Below are positions 6,910 through 15,094 of a DNA stretch of 16,772 nucleotides, one piece after another. A program made the translations under genes and the position numbers. This stretch comes from JBEKHI01 sp050012355 (GTDB taxonomy: Bacteria; Actinomycetota; Actinomycetes; Streptosporangiales; Streptosporangiaceae). The stretch's first letter is position 1, and the number at the start of each line of letters is the position of its first letter. Under the pieces are notes generated by a model, which saw only the letters and a program-made list of their open reading frames with translations, was not told the origin of the DNA and ran no database searches. Where the stretch lies: positions 1 to 16,772 of the forward strand of contig JBEKHI010000160.1 of assembly GCA_050012355.1 (NCBI GenBank), given 5' to 3'.

Positions 6910-6960
6910 GGGTCGATGCCACATTAGGGCCATCTGATGGCGCCAAGGTGGCATCGACCC
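6910..6960. repeat. 51-bp near-perfect palindrome
   Basis: GGGTCGATGCCAC (6910-6922) pairs perfectly with GTGGCATCGACCC (6948-6960). Inside, GCCATC (6929-6934) pairs with GATGGC (6936-6941) around the exact centre at 6935. Only three position pairs in the whole palindrome are mismatched. The arm GGTCGATGCCACATTA fits the consensus of the other repeats in this window. It could work as a bidirectional terminator between the convergent genes. Confidence 0.8.
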
Positions 6961-6999
6961 CATGAGGAGCGGCCTACCACCAGGCTCGGCGGCGGACTG

Positions 7000-7059
7000 T
7001 TCCTGGTGGGTGCTGCAATATCCGTCAAAGAGTGCGGGTAGTGCAGCACCGACCAGAAA
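7000..7059. repeat. 60-bp palindromic repeat, copy 1 of a dispersed family
   Basis: The outer part TTCCTGGTGGGTGCTGCA pairs with TGCAGCACCGACCAGAA with two mismatches. The 50-bp core 7005-7054 is the same length as the core at 11873-11922 and identical at about three quarters of its positions, including AGARTGCGGGTARTGCAGCA near its right end. The same unit in two non-coding places 4.9 kb apart marks it as a dispersed extragenic palindrome rather than a chance hairpin. Confidence 0.8.
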
Positions 7060-7242
7060 CGGCTCGCTCGATCCAACGGCTTCGCCGCGCTCATTAGCAT
7101 CACCAGTACCAGCAGTCGCACCCGCCCCGGACCGCCGGACGCGGCAGCAGACCCCAGCGCGGCACCCCCGTTTCACGCCATCGCGGTGCTCTCCTGGTTG
7201 GCGCCGCAGCGACGAGAAAGGTCTGCCGCGACCGCGGAACGG

Positions 7243-7920
7243 TTACGCGGCGGCGATCTGGGCTTTGCGGTCGGAGGCGTACATGTGCACGTACTCCTGG
7301 CCGGAGAGCTCCGCGATGACGGCCATCACCCGGTCGGCGATCGCGCTGCGCGCCCGGGCCGGAGGCAAATCCGCGACGTCGTCAAACGTCATCGGCTCCC
7401 CGATCCGGACCTCGATACGGTGCGGACGCGGCAGCCAGCCGCCCGGTGGCAGCATCTCCCTGGTGCCCACCATCGCCACCGGGATCACCGGGGCGCCTGA
7501 GTTAAGCGCGAGGTATCCGAGCCCAGAACGTCCTCGGTAAAGCCGCCCGTCAGGCGATCGCGTTCCCTCGGGGTAGAAGCCGAACAGCTGGCCATTCCGC
7601 AGCAGTTGCAGCGCCGCGTCCAGCGTCGCCTGCGCGGAGCGGGCACCGTCCCGGTCGATCTTCAGCTGGTTGGTGGACTTCAGGTACGCCGCCCACACTC
7701 GCCCGATCGGGCCACGCGCGGTGAAGTACTCGGCCTTGGCCGGAAAGGTCACCGTGCGGTCGAGCATGAACGGCAGGTAGACAGAGTCCACGACGGACAG
7801 GTGGTTCGAGGCGAGGATCGCGGCCCCGGTCTCAGGGACGTTAGCTGCCCCCACCAAGCGAGGCCATCCGTAGGCACGCAGGATCGGCCCGGCGATAGCG
7901 CGCGAAAGCTGGTACGGCAC
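7243..7920 (-). CDS. plsC: 1-acyl-sn-glycerol-3-phosphate acyltransferase (PlsC/LPLAT family)
   Basis: Membrane-associated acyltransferase of the LPLAT family, predicted to acylate lysophosphatidic acid to phosphatidic acid in phospholipid synthesis. Motif I is NHLSVVD (residues 39-45), motif III FYPEGTRS (115-122), and VIPVAMVGT follows as motif IV. The open frame reaches back to 8127, but the first part has no family resemblance. I chose the GTG at 7920 (VPYQLSRAIAGPILRAYG), giving 225 residues, the usual size for short PlsC proteins. AAGG lies about 11 bases upstream, a weak ribosome-binding site. The gene converges on the pseudoprotease and diverges from the LCP gene. Substrate preference cannot be read from sequence; other LPLAT roles are possible. 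Confidence 0.92.
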   Translation of the reverse strand: MPYQLSRAIAGPILRAYGWPRLVGAANVPETGAAILASNHLSVVDSVYLPFMLDRTVTFPAKAEYFTARGPIGRVWAAYLKSTNQLKIDRDGARSAQATLDAALQLLRNGQLFGFYPEGTRSPDGRLYRGRSGLGYLALNSGAPVIPVAMVGTREMLPPGGWLPRPHRIEVRIGEPMTFDDVADLPPARARSAIADRVMAVIAELSGQEYVHMYASDRKAQIAAA

Positions 7921-8082
7921 CCGCTGCGAACCCTTATCTGTGGTATCTGGCCTGCGACGGAAGACCCGGCGAAGGCAGTAACACCATAGCGTGTCTGGCC
8001 ATCTACTCACGAAGTGGACGCCAATCCCGGCCTGCGCACCCGTCCCTGGCGGGCGCGGCGTGCCGCACTCACGCAGCGTGAC

Positions 8083-8088
8083 TATATT
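8083..8088 (+). promoter_or_regulatory. Probable -10 box of the LCP-flippase operon
   Basis: TATATT is a strong -10 match in the gap between the divergent plsC and LCP genes. The expected start site is near 8095, leaving a leader of about 14-20 bases with AGGGG at 8102-8106. Just upstream CACGC-A-GCGTG (8070-8080) is a perfect 11-bp inverted repeat in the promoter spacer, a possible operator. Confidence 0.5.
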
Positions 8089-8108
8089 GCTACCGTGGAC
8101 CAGGGGCG

Positions 8109-9419
8109 GTGCGATTGAGCGGACCACGCCAAGCCAAGAGCCGAAGTAGTGCTAACCGACGCGTCGGTGACCGTCGGGGTTCTGACGCTGCTGGGCGCCG
8201 ACGGGCGCCCGCGCGCCGCCGGTATAGCCGCGCGGAGCGGCTATGGCTGACCGGGACCGCGATCGCCTCGGCACTCGTGCTGGTCGTGTCCGGCTCGGCG
8301 TCGGAGTTCTTCGGGCAGCTCAACGGCAACATCACCACCGAGTCGATGACCGAGGCCGGGGCCAAGCTGCCGCCGCCGTCGAAGGCCGGAGTAATGAACA
8401 TCCTCGCGCTCGGGTCACAGACCCGGGACGGGCAGGGACCCGGCTTCGGGTTCGACCCGGGAACCGACCTGTCGGACACCGCGATGCTGATCCACGTGAA
8501 CGCCACCCACACCAAGGCCATCGTGTTGTCCATCCCCCGCGACCTGCTCGTCTACCGGCCACCGTGCCGGGAGCGCGTTGGCGGGAACGCGATCGTGCCT
8601 GGCGAGCAGGACGCGATGTTCGACTCCGCGATGAACCTCGGCGGGCCGGCCTGCGCGATCGCCACCGTGCAGGACATGTCCGGGATCAGGATCGATCACT
8701 TCATCAGGATCGACTTCAACGGCTTCCGCACCATGACGGACGTGCTCGGCGGCGTCGAGGTCTGCGTGCCGCGTCCCGGCATCCACGACTGGCGCAGCCA
8801 TCTGAACATCAGTCCCGGGCTGCACCTGATCTCCGGCGACGAAGCGCTGGCTTTCGTCCGTGACCGGCACGGCATCGGTAACGGCGGCGACCTCGGCCGC
8901 ATCGAGATGCAGCAGATGTTCGTCTCGTCGCTGATCAAGAAGGTAATGAGCTCGGGGACGCTGGAGAACCCGGTGACGCTCTATCAGATCGCCGAGGCCG
9001 CCACTAAGTCGCTCACCACCGACCCCGCCCTCGGCTCCGTCCAGGCGCTGCTCAGCCTCGCCGAGACCATGCGGGCGCTGAAGCTCAAGGACATCACCTT
9101 CGTCACGTTGCCGAACGAGCTCGACCCCGCCAACATCGACCGCCTGATTCCCATGCAGCCAGCGGCGTCCGAGGTGTTTCAGTTGCTGCGGGCTGACCTG
9201 CCGTGGAACGGTCGCCTGACCTCGGTCCCGGTCAAGGCTCCCGAGGGCAAGGCAGCGGCCGGCAAGGCTTCGACGGGCAAGGGCAAGCGCCGCGCGGCGG
9301 TCGCCAGCAGTTCCTCGGCCAGCAGCGACAGCGCGAGCCAGGTGCAGACAAGAAACGCGAGCGAGAACCTCTGCTCCGGCCTGCCCACCCCGAACAATCT
9401 GGGCGATCTGGGTGGCTAA
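8109..9419 (+). CDS. LytR-CpsA-Psr (LCP) family protein
   Basis: LCP proteins transfer lipid-linked anionic glycopolymers onto peptidoglycan outside the membrane. The protein has a basic cytoplasmic N-terminus (1-43), one TM helix (about 45-66), and an LCP domain with NILALGSQTRDG (97-108), LSDTAMLIHV (121-130), SIPRDLLVY (141-149), FNGF, and FVRDRHGIGNGGDLGRIEMQQ (249-269) containing the conserved arginines. The Ser/Lys/Ala-rich tail (about 375-436) has one Cys. Two usual residues differ: Asp of the GSDTR-type motif is Q104, and Arg of RSDT is L121. GTG at 8109 is too close to AGGGG (2 bases); the in-frame TTG at 8115, eight bases away, is an equally good start. It overlaps the next gene by 8 bases, so they form an operon. 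Confidence 0.93.
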   Translation: MRLSGPRQAKSRSSANRRVGDRRGSDAAGRRRAPARRRYSRAERLWLTGTAIASALVLVVSGSASEFFGQLNGNITTESMTEAGAKLPPPSKAGVMNILALGSQTRDGQGPGFGFDPGTDLSDTAMLIHVNATHTKAIVLSIPRDLLVYRPPCRERVGGNAIVPGEQDAMFDSAMNLGGPACAIATVQDMSGIRIDHFIRIDFNGFRTMTDVLGGVEVCVPRPGIHDWRSHLNISPGLHLISGDEALAFVRDRHGIGNGGDLGRIEMQQMFVSSLIKKVMSSGTLENPVTLYQIAEAATKSLTTDPALGSVQALLSLAETMRALKLKDITFVTLPNELDPANIDRLIPMQPAASEVFQLLRADLPWNGRLTSVPVKAPEGKAAAGKASTGKGKRRAAVASSSSASSDSASQVQTRNASENLCSGLPTPNNLGDLGG

Positions 9420-11784
9420 CCGGTGGTACTCACTGCTCCTCGCTCCGGATGGTGACGGCCGACGGCGTCGCCGGGGAACCGACGGGATGCGCCTGGCGGG
9501 CGCCGTCGTGGGCCTACTGTGCTGTGTCCTCGTCATCCGCTACACGTCCCGCGTCGACTCGGCCATTACCGGCGTTCTCAATCCGCCGCCGCGGAGCATC
9601 ACCTGGCTGGTGACGGTGGTGTACCAGGCCGGTTTGTCGGTCGTCGTGGGCGTCTTGGTGCTGCTGGCCCTGGTCGCGCGACGATGGGCGATGGTCCGCG
9701 ACATCGCGATCAGCGCCGCCGGGGCGGCGGCGGTGAGCGGGATCCTCATCCTCGCGATCGGCGGCCGCGGCGGCCGGCCCGCCGGGATCGTTATTCACGG
9801 CTACGACCTGACCTTCCCGGTCATCTGGATCGCGCTGTTCGCGGCCGTCGCCACGGCGTCGCTTCCGTACCTGGCGCGTGGCCTGCGTCGGCTGGTCGAG
9901 ATCTTCATCGTCTTGGTGGCGCTGGCATCGGCTACCGGGGGCCACGGGCTGCCCGTCAACATCCTGGGCAGCCTGCTTATCGGCTGGGGGGCAGCGGCCG
10001 CGGTGCGGCTCGTCTTCGGGTCACCGCTCGGCCTGCCGTCGGCACAGGACGTGCGGCTGTTGCTAGCAGAGCTCGGCATCCAGGCCAGTGACGTGCACCC
10101 GGCGGTCCGTCAGGTCTGGGGAGTGGCCAGGTACGAAGCCACCGGAACGAGCAGGCTCAGCATCGCCGTCTACGGCCGGGACGCGGCCGACGCCCGGCTG
10201 CTGACCAAGGCCGGCCGGTTCCTGCTGTACCGGGACTCCGGACCCAGCCTCACGATCACCAGGCTCCAGCAGGTAGAACACGAGGCTTTCGTCACCTTGC
10301 GAGCTAGCCAGATGGGCGCCGCCGTACCCGAACTGGCCGCGGCGGGAACCGCCGGACCGTCCGGGGACGCGCTGCTGGTCTCCCGGCTGCCGGCCGGGAC
10401 CACGCTGTCCGAGGCCTCCGGCATCACCGACCGGCTCATCGATGACATCTACCGTCAGCTGCTGACGCTGCGCCGGGCACGTATCGCGCACGGCGCCATC
10501 AGCGACGACACGCTGCTGGTCGACCCGGTGGTGGAGACGGCAGTGCTGACGGACTTCCGCAACGCCTCGGCGACCGCGACACCGGATCAGCTCGACCGTG
10601 ACGCGGCTGGCGTCCTGACGGCAACCGCGCTAACCGTCGGCGCGGAACGGGCCGCCCAGGCCGCCGCGCGGTGCCTGGGTCCGGAACTGCTGGCGGGAGC
10701 CCTCCGCCATCTCCACAAGGCCGCGCTCGACCCCGCCCTCGGCCGGAACCTGCGCGGGCGCGGCGAGCTGCTGAAGGAAGTGCGCCAGCGCGCCGCCGAG
10801 GCCGCCTCGATCGACCCGCCAGAGCTGGTGGAACCTCGGCGGGTGAGCTGGCCGACCGTGATCATGGTGGCCGGCACCCTGATCGGCGGCTGGGCACTGA
10901 TCGGGGTGCTCATCGACGTGTCGAAGTCCTTCGACACCGTGATCGGCGCCAACTGGCTCTGGGTCGCCGCGGCGCTAGTGCTGGCCCAGCTCGCGTACGT
11001 GGCCTCGGCGGTAGAGGCGATCGGGAGCGTAAGCGGGCCGCTCCCCTTCGGCCGGGTCGTGGCCGTCGAGGTTGCCAACGCGTTCAGTGGGCTAGCTGGC
11101 GGCATGGCTGCCGTCTTCGCTACCCGGGTGCGTTTCTTCCAGCAGCAGGGTTACGACGCGTCCGTGGCGCTGAGCTCGGGTGCCATCATGACCGTCTCTA
11201 GCTGGATCGCCACCACCGTGCTGTTCGTCGTGTCACTGCCGTTCGCCTGGGGGTCCATCAACCTCCAGGTCACCCCGGAGTCCGGTGGCGACTCCAAACT
11301 GGTGTGGATCATCCTGGCCGTCGTCGTACTGGTCGGCGTGCTGGCCGGTCTGCTGCTGGCCGTACCGCGGTTCCGCGCCCTGGCGACCAGCAAAGTTATG
11401 CCGAAGGTACGAGACGTGCTGGCCAACCTTCGCCAGGTAGCCAGTTCTCCCCGCAAGCTGGTGCTGCTACTAGGTGGCTCGGTTGCCCAGGAACTGGTCG
11501 TCGCCATGGCCTTGTCCGTTTCGCTGCGCGCCTTCGGCGACCATCTCCGGCTGCCCATTCTGCTCGTGGTCATCACCCTGGCCGCGGTCGTCGGAGCCAT
11601 CGCGCCATCGCCCGGTGGCATGGGAGTGGTTGAGGCAGGCATGATTCTCGGCCTGACCGCGGCTGGCGTCCCGGAGGCCACCGCCACCGCCGCGGTTTTC
11701 ATCCAGCGCCTGTTCAGCTCGTACCTGCCGCCCATCTGGGGCTGGATCACCCTCGTCTGGATGCGCAGGAGGGGCTACCTGTAA
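9412..11784 (+). CDS. Multidomain membrane protein: TM region, kinase-like domain and flippase-like LPG_synthase_TM domain
   Basis: A 790-residue protein. Residues 26-203 hold about five TM helices. Residues about 210-475 are a cytoplasmic kinase-like domain: the catalytic loop reads HGAISDDTLLV (360-370), where a kinase has HxDxxxxN, so Asp is A362 and Asn is T367; LTDFRNAS (379-386) stands where DFG is expected. Residues 479-790 carry the multi-helix PF03706-type domain (lysylphosphatidylglycerol synthase TM, flippase-like), with AFSGLAGGMAAVFATRVRFF and SPGGMGVVEAGMILGL, the latter typical of the family. There is no MprF-type aminoacyl-transfer domain. Homologues are known in actinobacteria as flippase-like proteins of unknown substrate. 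GTG at 9412 overlaps the LCP gene; the RRRRRGTDG stretch before the first helix argues against the later ATG at 9487. Transport of a lipid-linked wall precursor is inference from the LCP partner. Confidence 0.88.
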   Translation: MANRWYSLLLAPDGDGRRRRRGTDGMRLAGAVVGLLCCVLVIRYTSRVDSAITGVLNPPPRSITWLVTVVYQAGLSVVVGVLVLLALVARRWAMVRDIAISAAGAAAVSGILILAIGGRGGRPAGIVIHGYDLTFPVIWIALFAAVATASLPYLARGLRRLVEIFIVLVALASATGGHGLPVNILGSLLIGWGAAAAVRLVFGSPLGLPSAQDVRLLLAELGIQASDVHPAVRQVWGVARYEATGTSRLSIAVYGRDAADARLLTKAGRFLLYRDSGPSLTITRLQQVEHEAFVTLRASQMGAAVPELAAAGTAGPSGDALLVSRLPAGTTLSEASGITDRLIDDIYRQLLTLRRARIAHGAISDDTLLVDPVVETAVLTDFRNASATATPDQLDRDAAGVLTATALTVGAERAAQAAARCLGPELLAGALRHLHKAALDPALGRNLRGRGELLKEVRQRAAEAASIDPPELVEPRRVSWPTVIMVAGTLIGGWALIGVLIDVSKSFDTVIGANWLWVAAALVLAQLAYVASAVEAIGSVSGPLPFGRVVAVEVANAFSGLAGGMAAVFATRVRFFQQQGYDASVALSSGAIMTVSSWIATTVLFVVSLPFAWGSINLQVTPESGGDSKLVWIILAVVVLVGVLAGLLLAVPRFRALATSKVMPKVRDVLANLRQVASSPRKLVLLLGGSVAQELVVAMALSVSLRAFGDHLRLPILLVVITLAAVVGAIAPSPGGMGVVEAGMILGLTAAGVPEATATAAVFIQRLFSSYLPPIWGWITLVWMRRRGYL

Positions 11785-11867
11785 GTGGGGCGCGCTCTGG
11801 CTCCGGCGCTCGCCGACCGGTTTGGTGGGGTATCGCCCGGTTGCGCCGCCACCCCTGCGTTCGAGTG

Positions 11868-11927
11868 ATTGTGGTCGGTGCAGCACCCCCCACATAAGAA
11901 TGCGGGTAATGCAGCACCGACCACAAT
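11868..11927. repeat. 60-bp palindromic repeat, copy 2 of a dispersed family
   Basis: ATTGTGGTCGGTGC (11868-11881) pairs perfectly over 14 bp with GCACCGACCACAAT (11914-11927), and weaker pairing continues inward through GCA and CCC blocks. The 50-bp core 11873-11922 aligns without gaps with 7005-7054. It lies about 80 bp after the flippase-like gene, again non-coding. Confidence 0.8.
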
Positions 11928-12125
11928 TAACGGTCACGACAGCAAGCCGAGATGGCTGTCCGCGCCTGGTCCGCGAGCACCGGCACCTCTCATCCGCAGC
12001 GTTCCGCCGATCCGCGCGGCGGTCAGCCGTGGTCAGCATCCTCAGTCACGACGGCATCTCCGATATCACTGGGCAATCCTGCCACCGGGCGCATGCCGCG
12101 GATGGCGTCACCGCAGGCTTCGGCC

Positions 12126-12131
12126 TACGAT
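12126..12131 (+). promoter_or_regulatory. -10 box of a leaderless promoter for the LuxR regulator
   Basis: TACGAT fits TANNNT and ends exactly 7 bases before the ATG at 12139, the same geometry as at otsA and DUF3263. No ribosome-binding site precedes that ATG. It also supports 12139 as the true start over the longer upstream open frame. Confidence 0.6.
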
Positions 12132-12138
12132 CACCGAT

Positions 12139-14968
12139 ATGGGGCCTGGACATTCGTCCACGGGCCAGCTGCTGGACCGGGGAGCGGAACTCGGCGCGAT
12201 AGCGGCCGCGATTGAATCGGCATGCTCGGGGTCGGGTTCGACGCTGCTGGTGGAGGGTCTGGCGGGGATCGGCAAGACCAGGCTGCTGACGTGCGCGTGC
12301 GAACAGGGAGCCCGGGCCGGCATGAGGGTGCTGACGGCGCGCGCTGCCGAGTTCGAGGACGGTTACGCCTGGGGAGTGGTAAGGCAGCTGTTCGAGGCCG
12401 AGGTGCGGGCAGGCCGCGGACAGCAGCTAGCTGGTGACGCCGTGGCGCTGGCGGCTCCGGCGCTGACGCACGGCACGCGGCAGCGCGATGAGGACTCTTT
12501 CGCGGTTCTGCACGGCCTCTACTGGCTGACAGCCGGCATCGCGCAGCAGACTCCGCTGCTGCTGGCGGTCGATGACCTGCACTGGGCGGACAGGCCTTCG
12601 CAGCGGTTCGTCGCCCATCTGGCGCATCGGCTGGAGGGCCTCGCGGTGCTGCTGGTGCTCGCCGTCCGCGAGCCCAGGTCGGGAACGGCACAGGACCAGG
12701 CGCTGATCGTCGGCCTGGCGACGGAGACGAACGTCAGCGTGCTGCGTCCCGTCGCGTTGGGCGCGGCCGCCTGCGCGAGGCTTGTGAGCGAAACGCTAGG
12801 CGGTGATCCGTCGCCGACGTTCCAGGAGGCATGCCGCGAGATCACGGGAGGCAATCCGCTGCTGCTGCAGGGGCTGCTTACCAGCCTGGCCGCTGAGGGT
12901 TTCAAGGGAACAGACACCGAGGTCCCGCAGCTGCGCCGACTGACCCCGGACACGGTCTCGCGCAGCGTGCTCCTCCGGCTCGGGCGGATGCCTGCCACCG
13001 CCCTGGCCGCTGCCCGCGCGGTCGCCGTGCTCGGCACCGCAGCCACCACCGGACGGGCTGGCCGACTCGCCGGTCTCGACAATGACGCGTGCGCCGAGGC
13101 GATCAGCGCGCTGATGGCCGAGCGGTTCATCGAGGGCGAACGGGCTCTGCGGTTCGTGCACCCCCTGGTGCGGTCTGCCGTCTACCAGGACCTGGCCCCG
13201 CCGCTACGGCAGCGCTGGCACAAGCGCGCGGCACGCCTGCTAGATGACGATGACGCCGCTTCGGAGGACGTGACCGTGCACCTGCTGGCGGCGGCCGCCA
13301 CCGGGGATGCCTGGGTCGTGGACAGCCTGCGCCGGGCCGCGGCCGATGCACGGAGCCGTGGCGCGCCCGACGTTGCCACGCAATGCCTGGAGCGTGCGCT
13401 GGCCGAGCCCCCGGCTTCCAGCGTTCGCGCTGACGTACTGTTCGAGCTGGGCAGCGCCCAGACCTTCCACGCGCCGGCCGCCGCGGTCGGGCACCTGACC
13501 GAGGCGCTGGCACGAAGTACGGACCGGCCTCGTCAGGCCGAGATCACGCTCGCCCTCAGCGACGCGCTGGCACTGTGCGGGCGCTTCGCGGACGCTGCCG
13601 AGGTGCTGCAGGCGGCGATGGGCGCGTCCGGAGACGATCGCTCCGCGATCGTCATGTCGCTCCAGGCGGCACTGCTCAACGTGGCACGCTGGGATCTCGA
13701 TACCCATCCGGTCATGCGACCGATACTTGAGCAGCTGCTGGTGATGCCCGAAGACAGCGAGGACCTTGTCCCCCAGCTGCACGCCAACCTGGCCATCGAG
13801 CTCGCCGCGGCCGGTGTGGAGCGCAAGCGCGCGGTCCGGCACGCGCGAGGCGATCCGGGCGACACCGCAGCTGATGTCGCCCACCTCGACCGCGTTGCCC
13901 GAGGCGGTCTCTGTACTGCTGTTCGCGAACCTCAGCGGAGAGGCATGGGAGGGGGCACAGGCGTGGCTGCGGCTAGCTCAGCAGCGGGGATGGCCGCTGG
14001 CATCCGCGGTCTCTGCCTCGGCGTCGTCGCTGATCGCGCTGCATAACGGCGATGTCCGCCAGGCGCTGGCGTACGGGCAGCAGGCATCGGCCGGCGGCGA
14101 CGACTGGATCTCCATGCTGGCCACCGCATTCATGATCCCCGCGCTGATTGACCGGGGCGCGATCGAACAGGCGCGCGCGATGCTGGCAGCGCGCAACCTG
14201 AGCGGCCAGCTCGGCCCCACATGGCCGTACAACGTGGTCCGGCACGCCCGCGGATGCCTGCATGCAGCGGCCGGAGACCACGCGGGAGCCGTCAGGGAAC
14301 TGCTGGCGGCTGGAGAGCTGGCGAAGCGCTGGGGCATCTGGAACCCCGCGTTGATGGCCTGGCGCTCAGCTGCGGCGTTGTCCCTCAGAGCCCTCGGCGA
14401 CCATGGGGAGGCCCACCTGCTCTGCGCCGAAGAGATCAGCCTCGCTCGCCGCTGGGGGTCGGACCGCGCCATCGGAATCGCGCTCCGGGCCGCTGGGCTG
14501 GTCGAGGGCGGCGATCGCGGCATAGCGTCGCTGACGGAGGCCGCGAATGTGCTGCGTCCTTCGTCCGCACGGCTCGAACTGGCCCGCACGCTCCTCGATC
14601 TCGGTGCAGCGCACCGGCGGGCCGGCTCGCGTGCCAGGGCACGTGACCTCCTCCGCGAGAGCATGGATCTCGCCCACGCGCTGGGCGGTCTCGCGCTCGC
14701 GGACCGGGCTCGCCAGGAGCTCGTGACAGCTGGCGGCAGGCCCCGTCGCGATGCCATCCGGGGGCGTGACGCGCTGACGCCCAGCGAGTCGCGTGTCGCC
14801 CAGCTCGCGGCCAACGGGCAGACGAACCGGCAGATCGCGCAGGCCCTGTTCGTCACCCAGCGAACGGTAGAGACCCACCTGACAAGCACCTACGGAAAAC
14901 TCGGGATCAGCTCCCGGCCCGAGCTGCTCGCCGCGCTGGCCGACAGCCATCCGGCGGCCCGCGGCTAG
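12139..14968 (+). pseudogene. LuxR-family AAA ATPase regulator (LAL-type), interrupted by one frameshift near 13845
   Basis: Large ATP-binding transcriptional regulator. The first frame gives an N-terminal ATPase with Walker A GLAGIGKT (residues 40-47), Walker B LLLAVDDLHWAD (D145/D146), then FVHPLVRSAVY and helical repeats, up to about residue 569. The natural continuation (REAIRATPQLM..., helical TPR-like repeats, and a C-terminal LuxR helix-turn-helix LTPSESRVAQLAANGQTNRQ... at about 14776-14935) lies in the next frame. The break is at CACGCGCGAGGCG (about 13840-13852): restoring two bases in the GCGCG run, or dropping one, joins the frames as HAREAIRA. The joined product would be about 943 residues, normal for this class. 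Without repair the first frame runs to a stop at 14044-14046 and loses the DNA-binding domain. The cause may be sequencing error or a real mutation. Target genes and ligand are unknown. Confidence 0.85.
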
Positions 14969-14974
14969 CCGAGT

Positions 14975-15004
14975 CTGTTTCCGCTGCACCTGTTTCCGCT
15001 GCAC
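14975..15004 (+). repeat. Perfect tandem 15-bp direct repeat
   Basis: CTGTTTCCGCTGCAC occurs twice head to tail (14975-14989 and 14990-15004), 6 bases after the regulator's stop codon. Its TGTTTCCGC is identical to the left half of the palindrome at 6772-6787. Function unknown; a slippage duplication is the simplest explanation. Confidence 0.8.
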
Positions 15005-15094
15005 TGGGCCGAGCACCTAGCGGCAGACGCCCGCAAAATCTTGTGGTGCCTACCGTCATGCGATCGGCCGCCGCCAGGACTGATGATCCTGAGT

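Larger units (their letters stand above)
6760..7242. other. Repeat-rich intergenic region between convergent genes
   Basis: A 483-bp stretch between the pseudoprotease stop and the plsC stop, which face each other. I find no credible gene. It contains a 16-bp perfect palindrome at 6772-6787 and three related palindromic repeats at about 6807-6869, 6910-6960 and 7000-7059, any of which could end transcription in both directions. From 7060 to 7242 I see nothing interpretable. Confidence 0.6.
11785..12138. other. Intergenic region upstream of the LuxR regulator
   Basis: A 354-bp stretch with no credible gene. It holds the palindromic repeat at 11868-11927 and, at its right end, the -10 box of the regulator at 12126-12131. 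The rest, about 11928-12125, has open frames but none with family resemblance or a ribosome-binding site. Confidence 0.6.

Noticed and set aside
6772..7059. CRISPR array or integration site
   Set aside because: The repeats are palindromic, unequal in spacing and not separated by regular spacers; no cas gene, integrase or tRNA gene is visible.
8095..8118. Seven-codon GTG frame (VDQGRCD) starting at the predicted LCP transcription start
   Set aside because: A leaderless leader peptide is conceivable, but it is out of frame, overlaps the LCP start and has no attenuator-like structure.
7921..8127. N-terminal extension of plsC to 8127
   Set aside because: It would overlap the start of the divergent LCP gene, contains no acyltransferase-like sequence, and gives an atypical N-terminus.
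8415..9536. 373-codon open frame antisense to the LCP gene
   Set aside because: Low-complexity translation, no family resemblance, fully opposite a secure gene.
13766..13846. ATG at 13766 as the start of a separate second regulator gene
   Set aside because: The first codons of that frame are unrelated shadow sequence; family sequence begins only after the frame break, so this is one broken gene.
13978..14889. 303-codon open frame antisense to the LuxR regulator
   Set aside because: Ser/Arg/Ala-rich shadow frame opposite recognisable regulator sequence.
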